Shown piece after piece: positions 28,351 through 35,440 of a stretch of 64,000 nt of DNA (positions within the stretch are counted from its first letter, which is position 1; each line of letters begins with the position of its first letter). The stretch spans positions 620,001-684,000 of the forward strand of contig CAVPPH010000003.1 in the NCBI GenBank assembly GCA_963707275.1. The letters are read 5' to 3'. The notes under the pieces were generated by a model, which searched no databases, had not been told where the DNA came from, and was given only the letters and a program-made list of their open reading frames with translations. A program made the position numbers and the translations under genes. The stretch comes from JACKBK01 sp963707275 (GTDB lineage: Bacteria; Chloroflexota; Anaerolineae; JAAEKA01).

Positions 28351-29973
28351 TCAGGAGTTTGAAGTAGGCGAGTTCGGGCTGCGTCGCCTGCGTACTGCGA
28401 TAATAACTGCGGCTATCACCAGGACAGTGCCGATCGCAAGCGCGACCGGGATGACCGGACTGCGGGATTGAGAAGGCGGCGCCTGATCGTTGGTTGGGTC
28501 GGTTGTGCGCGGATCCTGCGAGTTGACAGGTTTTGGGGCGCTGGGCGCCGCTGGCGACTGGGTGAAGTCAAATGCAGCGGTCAGGTCGGCGGCCGCCGCG
28601 TCGCGCGTAGCCAGCGGCTCCAGGTCCCAGCGCGTTTCGATGAATTTGAGCAGCGACGTCGTGTCGTAGACTGTATGGTCGACGAAGCCCTTGCGGGCAT
28701 AGGGCGAGATAATCAGTAACGGCACTCGTCCACCTGGTCCCCAGCGGTCGATCACCGGCGGCGCCACGTGGTCGTACCAGCCGCCGAAGTCGTCGTAGGT
28801 CACGAAGATCACGCTGTTCTCCCAGTATTTTGAGAGCATGACGGCCTGGATGAGCAAAACCGCGTGTTCCTCGGCCTGCTGAAGAACAGAATAGCCGGGG
28901 TGTTCGTCGAACGATGGGGAAGGCTTGAGGATCGTCACCGCGCCAAGCGTGCCGTTGATCAGGTCGGGCACGAACTCCTCTGCGTCTTTGAGGTGCGCGC
29001 GGTCCGGCATGCCGGGTCCATAGGGCTTGAAATAGCCGTGCGAGGTAAGCGGCGGCTCGGCCACGAAGGGCAGCGGCTGGTCGGCGGCTCCATCCAGCGC
29101 GTCCTGCCAGCCGCCATTGTATTCGGACCACGTGATCCCGGCGGCGCTGAGCCGATCGCCGATGGTCGGCAGGTCAATCGGCGGCAGACGATGGTCGTCG
29201 GGCAGCGAGCCGTGGGGCGGATAGAAGGAGTTGACGCCGGTGTTGACCGCGTAGCCGTCAGGTGTCACCGTCCATTTCTCGTTGTCGTCGATGCCGATCA
29301 GCTTGCCGCTGGCATCGAACTGCGGCTGCGAAACAAATTCGGCCGGCGCGTTGGGCCAGGGAGGTGTGCAGGCGCAGACCAGCCACATATGGTTGAGCCA
29401 CGAGCCGCCAAAGGCCGCGGTAAAGAAGTTGTCGGCAAAGGCGTAGTCGCGCGCGTAAGGAAAGAGCGGCAGCTTCGTGGTGTCGTAATAGCCCATCGGC
29501 TGGCCGCCCGAATCGGTCCAGGCGACGTACTGGTCCATCTTGCCCTCGTTCATCTGCAATTGGTGTTCATAGAAGCGATGGACCGGCGTGTTGACGAGTA
29601 CGTTGTTCGGGACGTAGTCGTCGATCAGGAAGGGCTTGTTGGGCAGGTCTTTGGGGAAGCGGGGATCTGGCAACCCGGGCAGGGTGTCGATGGGACGTCC
29701 AAAGCCCGCGTATTTCAGGCTGACCTTGACAGGTGGAAGCACAGGATAGGGAACGCCATTCTTGTCTACCTGAACCACTTGTCCACCTGGCGATTCGACG
29801 CCGTTGACGCCAGGCAGCCGGCTGTAGAGGTTGTCGACCGTGTGGTTTTCCAGAAACAGGATGATGACGTGGTCGATCTTGTCGATGCCGTCTTGAGCAT
29901 GTACCGGAGACGGCACATGCAGCGTGCCGAGAAGGATCCCAACCAGTGTAAGCAATCGCAGGAAGCGGTTCAT
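28351..29973 (-). CDS. Secreted, membrane-anchored phosphoesterase (phospholipase C / acid phosphatase family)
   Basis: 540 aa. Signal peptide MNRFLRLLTLVGILLGTLHV, then IDHVIILFLENHTVDNLYSR, the PF04185 opening with the nucleophile region. It also has SWLNHMWLVCACTPPWPN, GYSVLQQAEEHAVL, NSVIFVTYDDFGGWYDHVAP and RVPLLIISPYARKGFVDHTV (metal-site Asp/His). The C-terminus has a membrane helix (VIPVALAIGTVLVIAAVIIA) and an RRRR stop-transfer, so the enzyme faces the outside. Start 29973 follows AAGGAGAG. Hydrolyses phosphate esters; lipid versus small-molecule substrate not predictable. Confidence 0.85.
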   Translation of the reverse strand: MNRFLRLLTLVGILLGTLHVPSPVHAQDGIDKIDHVIILFLENHTVDNLYSRLPGVNGVESPGGQVVQVDKNGVPYPVLPPVKVSLKYAGFGRPIDTLPGLPDPRFPKDLPNKPFLIDDYVPNNVLVNTPVHRFYEHQLQMNEGKMDQYVAWTDSGGQPMGYYDTTKLPLFPYARDYAFADNFFTAAFGGSWLNHMWLVCACTPPWPNAPAEFVSQPQFDASGKLIGIDDNEKWTVTPDGYAVNTGVNSFYPPHGSLPDDHRLPPIDLPTIGDRLSAAGITWSEYNGGWQDALDGAADQPLPFVAEPPLTSHGYFKPYGPGMPDRAHLKDAEEFVPDLINGTLGAVTILKPSPSFDEHPGYSVLQQAEEHAVLLIQAVMLSKYWENSVIFVTYDDFGGWYDHVAPPVIDRWGPGGRVPLLIISPYARKGFVDHTVYDTTSLLKFIETRWDLEPLATRDAAAADLTAAFDFTQSPAAPSAPKPVNSQDPRTTDPTNDQAPPSQSRSPVIPVALAIGTVLVIAAVIIAVRRRRSPNSPTSNS

Positions 29974-30015
29974 AGCGTCGATCTCTCCTTGGCTGAGGTG
30001 GTCAACAGGAACGAT

Positions 30016-30044
30016 AGAATACGTCACCCACCGCCGATTGTCAA
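30016..30044 (-). promoter_or_regulatory. Promoter of the phosphoesterase gene
   Basis: Minus strand TTGACA (30039-30044) and TATTCT (30016-30021) with 17 bp between, about 40 nt before the ATG at 29973. Confidence 0.7.
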
Positions 30045-30146
30045 CTGCGTCAGTCAGGAGCGGTGGGCTGGTGCCGGGGTCGGGGGTCTGCGTTGAATCC
30101 CGGCAACCAAAGCGGCGCCCGCCCAAATTGCCGCACTTGCAGACGG

Positions 30147-32024
30147 TCAGAAGGTCGCGCTCAGCGCAACGGGTTCTTCGCGTAACACCGAGATCACCTC
30201 AGCCGCCAGGTCGTAGCGACGGAAGGGGGGCATGATGTAGACGCCCTGCACCAGCGGGCGGGTTGCCAGCAGGATCTCGTGCGCAATGGCGACACCTTCC
30301 TGACGCGTCGCGTCGCGCGTTTCCGCGGCTTCCATGCGCGCCAGCAGCCGCTGCGGGATGTTGATACCCGGCACCTCGTGGTGGATGAAACGTGCATGGC
30401 GTTCGTTGTAGAGCGGCAACAGGCCCATGATGATCGGCAACGGCGGTTGGCCGCCAAAGCGATCCAGAAACCGTTCCACGGTGCCAGCGTCGAACACCGG
30501 CTGCGACAGCGCAAAGTGTGCGCCCCCGTCCAGCTTCTTGTGCAGCACCCCGATCTCGCGCTCCAGGTCGTCCGCGCCCATGTTCAGCGCGCAGCCGACC
30601 ACGAAACCGGTCGGCTGGCCGATGGCATTGCCCGCCTGGTCCGTGCCCCGGTTCAGGTTGTGGTTGACCAGCCGGATCAAGCCCGACGGCACGACATCCT
30701 GCGCATCGCTGGCGTCGGGGTAATCGCCGATGCGCGGCGGGTCGCCCATCACCACGAAAAGATTGCGTACACCCAATGCATGCGCGGCCAGCAGGTCGCC
30801 CTGCACCCGCAGCAGGTTGCGGCCACGCGTCGGGAAGTGCAGAATCGTTTCGATGCCGACCTGCTGCTGGATCAGAAACGCACATGCCCAGGGACTCATG
30901 CGCATCTTGGCCAACGGGCTGTCGGCGACGTTGAGGAAGGTCGCGCCAGCCTGCTTCAGCATCTGCGCGTGTTCCACGATCTCGGCCGCGTCGATGCCAC
31001 GCGGTGGGTGCATCTCCACAGTAACAACGAATTGGCGGTTCAACGTCTGCGCCAACTCTGTGGGAGGCGGTGCCTCGCCCATCTCCGGCTCGCGCAACGG
31101 CGCCAGCCGCGGCAGGCGAGCCGGGTCCAGCGGTTCGCCGCTCAGCGCCGCTGCCATGGCAGCGGTGTGTTCCGGCGTCGTACCGCAGCAGCCGCCGATC
31201 AGCGTCATGCCGGCTGCGGCGGCCTGGCGAGCAAAGTCGGCAAAATAGGCCGGGCTGGAGGGGAACATCAACCGGCCGCTCTGGCGAGTCGGGTAGCCCG
31301 CGTTGGGCTGCACCGAGTAAAGCAGATTCGGGCAGGCGATCTGCATCCGCCGCGCCACCCGCAGCACCAGCGCCGGCCCCGCGCTACAGTTGACGCCGGC
31401 CGCCGCGACGCCCAGCGAGCAGAGCGCGTCGGCCACCTCTTCTGGCGAGTGACCGGCCAGAGTGCGCCGCTCCTCGGCAAAAGTCATCTGCGCAACGACC
31501 GGCAGGTCGGGGGCGACATCGTGCGCAGCCTCGACCGCCACGGACAATTCATCCAGACTGGCGAAGGTCTCGAAGAGCAGCAGGTCCACGCCGCCGGCCG
31601 CCAGCTCGCTGATCTGCTCCACGAATGCGACGCGCGCAGAGGCTTTCGACAGCGGGCCGAAGGGCGCCAGCCCCTTGCCCAGCGGGCCGACCGAACCGGC
31701 CACGAAGGCGCGCCGGCCCGACTGTGCAACTGCGTCGCGCGCCAGTCGCGCGCCAGCCTGGTTGATCTCGGCTGCAAGGTGGGCCAGGTCGTGCTCCTCC
31801 AGTTTGATGCGGTTTGCGCCGAAGGTGTTGGTCTCGATGATGTCCGCGCCGGCGGCCAGATACTCGCCGTGCATGTGCAGCACGACTTCGGGCCGGCTGA
31901 GGTTGACCTCATCCAGGCAGTGATCCAGCGAAACGCCGGCGGCGTGCAACAATGTACCGGTCGCGCCGTCGCAGAGCAACGGCCCGTTTTCGAGCGCTTC
32001 GAGAAAGGTGGCGGGGTGTGTCAT
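30147..32024 (-). CDS. Bifunctional homocysteine S-methyltransferase / 5,10-methylenetetrahydrofolate reductase
   Basis: 625 aa. N-terminal homocysteine-methyltransferase domain: GPLLCDGATGTLLHAAGVSL, ETNTFGANRIKLEEH. Zinc-ligand cysteines are in VNCSAGP and GGCCGTTPEH. The C-terminal MTHFR domain (about 335-620) has VVTVEMHPPRGIDAAEIVEH, LNVADSPLAKMRMSP, LRVQGDLLAAHALGVRNLFV and MGDPPRIGDYPDASDAQDVV. Provides methyl-THF and methylates homocysteine to methionine. Start at 32024: an extended -10 (TGCTATAAT, -10 at 32032-32037) ends only 7 bp before it, predicting a leaderless mRNA. Confidence 0.92.
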   Translation of the reverse strand: MTHPATFLEALENGPLLCDGATGTLLHAAGVSLDHCLDEVNLSRPEVVLHMHGEYLAAGADIIETNTFGANRIKLEEHDLAHLAAEINQAGARLARDAVAQSGRRAFVAGSVGPLGKGLAPFGPLSKASARVAFVEQISELAAGGVDLLLFETFASLDELSVAVEAAHDVAPDLPVVAQMTFAEERRTLAGHSPEEVADALCSLGVAAAGVNCSAGPALVLRVARRMQIACPNLLYSVQPNAGYPTRQSGRLMFPSSPAYFADFARQAAAAGMTLIGGCCGTTPEHTAAMAAALSGEPLDPARLPRLAPLREPEMGEAPPPTELAQTLNRQFVVTVEMHPPRGIDAAEIVEHAQMLKQAGATFLNVADSPLAKMRMSPWACAFLIQQQVGIETILHFPTRGRNLLRVQGDLLAAHALGVRNLFVVMGDPPRIGDYPDASDAQDVVPSGLIRLVNHNLNRGTDQAGNAIGQPTGFVVGCALNMGADDLEREIGVLHKKLDGGAHFALSQPVFDAGTVERFLDRFGGQPPLPIIMGLLPLYNERHARFIHHEVPGINIPQRLLARMEAAETRDATRQEGVAIAHEILLATRPLVQGVYIMPPFRRYDLAAEVISVLREEPVALSATF

Positions 32025-32062
32025 GGCGGCGATTATAGCACGGATGCGCGTGCTTCTCAAGA

Positions 32063-32095
32063 AGGACTGGCAGTGCTCGGAGCACTGCCAGTCCT
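32063..32095. repeat. Perfect inverted repeat with CGG loop
   Basis: 15-bp arms AGGACTGGCAGTGCT and complement around CGG. An imperfect relative (AGGACTGGCA...) lies at 48752-48784 inside the secreted hydrolase gene. Confidence 0.7.
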
Positions 32096-32111
32096 GTACT
32101 ACCCGGTTCAA

Positions 32112-32140
32112 TTGACTCCCCATCGCGCCTATGGTATCAT
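32112..32140 (+). promoter_or_regulatory. Promoter upstream of kamA
   Basis: TTGACT (32112-32117) and TATCAT (32135-32140), 17-bp spacer; the -10 is preceded by TATGG (extended). Transcription start expected near 32147. Confidence 0.7.
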
Positions 32141-32167
32141 CGATCACGCTGAACAGACTGACCGAGT

Positions 32168-32205
32168 AGCGCCGAATCGATTGGGTTGGGCGCTTGTTTT
32201 TTCTC
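32168..32205 (+). terminator. Intrinsic terminator within the kamA leader
   Basis: AGCGCC (32168-32173) pairs with GGCGCT (32189-32194), followed by TGTTTTTTCTC. It is only about 20 nt after the predicted start, and kamA begins 100 bp later, so most transcripts would stop here unless antiterminated. An AATCGATT palindrome forms the loop. Confidence 0.6.
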
Positions 32206-32233
32206 TGGCGTGACCAGGCTCCGGGTGCTTGCC

Positions 32234-32268
32234 AGGTACCGGGCACTTTTCGAAAGCGCCCGGTACCT
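32234..32268. repeat. Inverted repeat with TTCG-type centre before kamA
   Basis: AGGTACCGGGCACTTT / AAAGCGCCCGGTACCT around TCG with one G-T type mismatch. Same architecture as 11205-11239 and 41414-41446. Confidence 0.65.
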
Positions 32269-32307
32269 CGGACGGTGTACACCAGGATTGATTGAAGGAG
32301 ACCCACC

Positions 32308-33746
32308 ATGAATAGCGTGGAACTACAGGCGGCCGAAGCGTCGCCAATGGCGCTCTGGCAGGCGCAAGCGATGGAGACCCGTCGCCGCGTTTGGGGCGAT
32401 GTGCCCGACGAGAAGTGGAACGATTGGCGCTGGCAGCTTAGCCACCGGCTGAACTCGCTGGAGGAGCTGAGCCAGGTGATGGAGCTGACCGGCGAGGAAA
32501 TCGAGGGTCTCTCCGCGCCCGACAAGTTCCGCGTCGACATCACGCCCTACTTCGCCACGCTGATGGACCCCACCGACCCCCGGTGCCCGGTTCGCCGCCA
32601 GGTGATGCCGTTGGGACGCGAGCTGCGCGCCTTCACCTCGATGATGGAGGACTCGCTGGCCGAGGATGCGCACTCACCTGTGCCCGGTCTGGTGCATCGC
32701 TACCCCGACCGCGTGCTGATGCTGGTGACTACCCAGTGCGCCAGCTATTGCCGCTATTGCACCCGCAGCCGTATCGTCGGCAACTCGTCGGCCAATTTCA
32801 GCCGCCAGGAGCACGAGGCGCAGCTCGACTACATTCGCCGCACGCCGCAGATCCGCGACGTGTTGATCAGCGGCGGCGATGGGCTGACCATGACGCCCAA
32901 AATCCTGGACCGGTTGCTGGGCGACCTGCGGGCGATCCCGCACGTCGAGATCGTGCGCATCGGTTCGCGCGTGCCGGTCTTCCTGCCGCAGCGCATCGAC
33001 GACGAATTCTGCGCGATGATCCGCAAGTATCACCCGCTGTGGATCAACATCCACGTCAACCACCCCGCGAGATCACGCCGGAACTGCGTGAGGCGTGCAA
33101 CCGGCTGGCCGACGCGGGCGTACCGCTGGGCAACCAGAGCGTGCTGCTGGCCGGCGTCAACGACTCGGTGCATATCCAGCGGCTGCTGGTGCATGAGCTG
33201 GTCAAGATGCGCGTACGACCCTACTACCTCTACCAGTGCGACCTGGTGGAAGGGGCGGGCCATTTCCGCACGACCGTTTCCAAGGGCATCGAGATCATCG
33301 AGGGGTTGCGGGGCCACACTAGCGGCTACGCCGTGCCGACCTTTGTGGTCGATGCGCCCGGCGGCGGCGGCAAGATACCGGTGATGCCGAACTATGTGCT
33401 GAGCCAGGCGCCGGGCAAGGTCGTCCTGCGCAACTACGAGGGATTCATCACCACTTACACCGAGCCGATGGACTACGACCCGCTGGAGATTCGCCATCTG
33501 GAGAGCCAGATTCCGCGCCGCACCGAGGCAGGCCAGGAGGGCGTCGCCAGCCTGCTGGAAGGGCGGCAGTTTGCCATTCGTCCGCAGGGTTTCGACGCGA
33601 CCCACGCCCGCGGCGGCGAGATGCACCGCCTGCGCGCCGACAGCAGCAAGTGGCAGCCGTTCCTGGTAGGCGAGACGCTGGAAGGCACGGCCGGTGGTCA
33701 GCAGCCTGCCATCGAAGCGCCCGCGCAGAACGGCGAGGCGGACTAG
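32308..33746 (+). CDS. kamA: Lysine 2,3-aminomutase (KamA family radical SAM; one frame change)
   Basis: About 480 aa. Radical-SAM cluster motif C144-x3-C148-x2-C151 (TTQCASYCRYCTRS), SAM-binding GGDGL, PLP-lysine motif APGGGGKIPVMPNY. The two aspartates that bind the substrate epsilon-amino group in the clostridial enzyme are conserved (YQCDLVEG and FVVDAPGG), favouring lysine over glutamate. Interconverts L-alpha- and L-beta-lysine. Frame changes at 33064 where a run of C appears one base short (HVNHPREITPELRE restored). ATG at 32308 has AAGGAGA upstream. The C-terminal tail (about 400-480) is long and Gln/Glu-rich. The neighbouring ATP-grasp ligase may use the product. Confidence 0.9.
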
Positions 33747-33896
33747 GCGCTTCCCACTGCTCTGGCCGGTCTCCGACCGAGCCAGCCGATCTTTATGTCG
33801 CACGCCCGTGAGCTGGCTCGGTCAGGAGACCGGCCAAAGCAAGAAGTAGTTCCGAGTTGGTCCGGTCAGAAGACCGGCCAGAGCACTTGTGCTGAA
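33747..33896. repeat. GGCCGGTCTCC-GACCGAGCC repeat cluster
   Basis: Three related units: GCTCTGGCCGGTCTCC-GACCGAGCCAGCC (33761-33788) and, inverted, GAGCTGGCTCGGTCAGGAGACCGGCC (33810-33836) and GGTCCGGTCAGAAGACCGGCC (33859-33880). The same unit occurs twice at 45859-45989. They form hairpins between kamA and the ATP-grasp gene. Confidence 0.7.
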
Positions 33897-33953
33897 CATG
33901 AGCCATCAAATATGATCGCCAAGGGACAGGCAGCGTTGCGCCTGTCCCTCTGT
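33887..33953 (+). promoter_or_regulatory. Promoter and 5' hairpin of the ATP-grasp gene
   Basis: TTGTGC (33887-33892), 18 bp, TATGAT (33911-33916). The predicted start coincides with a hairpin GGGACAGGC (33923-33931) / GCCTGTCCC (33940-33948), followed by TCTGTTGTG; it could attenuate or shield the 5' end. Confidence 0.5.
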
Positions 33954-33978
33954 TGTGTCAACGAGAGGAAACGAAACC

Positions 33979-35091
33979 ATGCGCGTTGCTGTGCTTGCCA
34001 ACCTGAAGAAAAACGCTCCCAAGTGGGAAGGGATGTCTCCTGACCAGTGGGATGATCTCGATTCGGAGGAGACGATCAATTCCATCGTCGATGCCCTGCA
34101 TCAGGGCGGCCATGAGGCGGAGTTTCTGGAAGCCGACCTGAGTCTTGTCGAGACGCTGCCGAAGTACCAGCCGGACATCTGCTTCAACATCGCCGAAGGG
34201 CACTGGGGCGACAGCCGCGAGGCGCAGATACCGGCGCTGCTGGAGATGCTGCGCGTTCCGTACACCGGGTCGCGCGTCCTCGCGCTGGCCCTGGCGCTGG
34301 ACAAGCCGATGACCAAGCGCATCCTGCATTTCCACGACCTGCCGACCCCGGCCTTCCAGAGCTTTGAGCGGTTCGATGAGCCGCTGGACCCCGACATGAC
34401 GTTCCCGATGTTCGTCAAACCCAGTCGCGAGGGCACAGGAATGGGCGTCAGTGCAGCGTCCATCGTCCACAACGAGCTGGAACTACGCCGCCAGATCAAG
34501 GAGATCCATGAGCGCTACAATCAACCGGCGCTGGTGGAACACTACGTCGATGGGCGCGAAATCACCGTCGGCGTGGTGGGCAATCTGCGCGGTCCCGTGG
34601 CCAAGCGCCTGCCCACCGATGAGGATGCGCCACGCGTCATGGCCGGCCTGCACTTCCTGCCGCCGCTTGAGGTCGATCTGGCGCGCTATCCCGACGAAGA
34701 AGCCGGCCTGTACACCGGACGCGTCAAGACGGAACTGGCCGACGACTTCTACTACCTCTGCCCCGCACCGATTGATGCGGATCTGCTGGACGACCTGAAC
34801 TGGTACACCGCCGCGGTGTTCCGCGTCCTGGGCTGCCGGGACGTGGCGCGGGTCGATTTTCGCCTTGACCGGCACGACAACAACAAGCCGTATGTGCTGG
34901 AGATCAACCCGTTGCCCGGCCTCAACCCGCGCATTAGCGATCTGGTCATCGAGGCGCGTGCGGAAGGTGTCAGCCACGCCGAGTTGATCAACACGATCCT
35001 GCTGCACGCTGCGGTGCGCCAGAAGCTGCTGCCCAGAGGCATGGCGCTGGAGTGGCCTGCTGTGCAACTGCCGGCCAGCGACATCTGGTAA
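33979..35091 (+). CDS. ATP-grasp ligase, D-alanine--D-alanine ligase-like
   Basis: 370 aa. MRVAVLANLKKNAPKWEGMS opens a preATP-grasp domain. PDICFNIAEGHWGDSREAQI, PALLEMLRVPYTGS and DKPMTKRILHFHDLPTPAF follow. FPMFVKPSREGTGMGVSAAS gives the ATP-binding lysine and loop, and ARVDFRLDRHDNN, VLEINPLPGLNP the Mg-ligand Asp/Glu/Asn. It differs from canonical Ddl in length and in the substrate loop, so an amino-acid or peptide ligase of unknown substrate is safer. Adjacent to kamA, which could supply beta-lysine. Start 33979 has GAGAGG upstream; 33955 is an alternative. Confidence 0.8.
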   Translation: MRVAVLANLKKNAPKWEGMSPDQWDDLDSEETINSIVDALHQGGHEAEFLEADLSLVETLPKYQPDICFNIAEGHWGDSREAQIPALLEMLRVPYTGSRVLALALALDKPMTKRILHFHDLPTPAFQSFERFDEPLDPDMTFPMFVKPSREGTGMGVSAASIVHNELELRRQIKEIHERYNQPALVEHYVDGREITVGVVGNLRGPVAKRLPTDEDAPRVMAGLHFLPPLEVDLARYPDEEAGLYTGRVKTELADDFYYLCPAPIDADLLDDLNWYTAAVFRVLGCRDVARVDFRLDRHDNNKPYVLEINPLPGLNPRISDLVIEARAEGVSHAELINTILLHAAVRQKLLPRGMALEWPAVQLPASDIW

Positions 35092-35440
35092 GCCAGTGAT
35101 TATTCCGCAAAGCCGCCGGCAGACCGGCGGCTTTGCCGTCAGAGACTTGCCTCACCGGCCTGTGAGCCAACCGCTTCCCTTCCCGCTTACAGCGTCTACC
35201 ACAGCCGCGATTACCATTCTCGATTGTGGCAAGCGGTACAAAATTCCTATTGACCCCACAACCCCTTCCGCACTACTCTTAGGTTAGCAGACCTAGTACC
35301 TGCCGGCAGCGCGCCCTGCCAGTTCCCCGATGATCGTTGACCGCAAGCACTCGTGGCCGCACGAGGCGCTTTCCTGTCCACGCAACCTGCGAGCCAGCGC
35401 GCCTCTGTCGAACCTATCAACTGTCAGGAGCAAACGAACA
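35092..35440 (+). other. Intergenic region: terminator, then promoter block of the IPT/TIG gene
   Basis: AAAGCCGCCGG (35109-35119) / CCGGCGGCTTT (35124-35134) is a strong terminator stem for the ATP-grasp gene. At 35237-35283 lies the block shared with the protease promoter: TTGACC (35250-35255), 18 bp, TACTCT (35274-35279). The rest, up to the AGGAG at 35427, holds nothing further. Confidence 0.6.
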
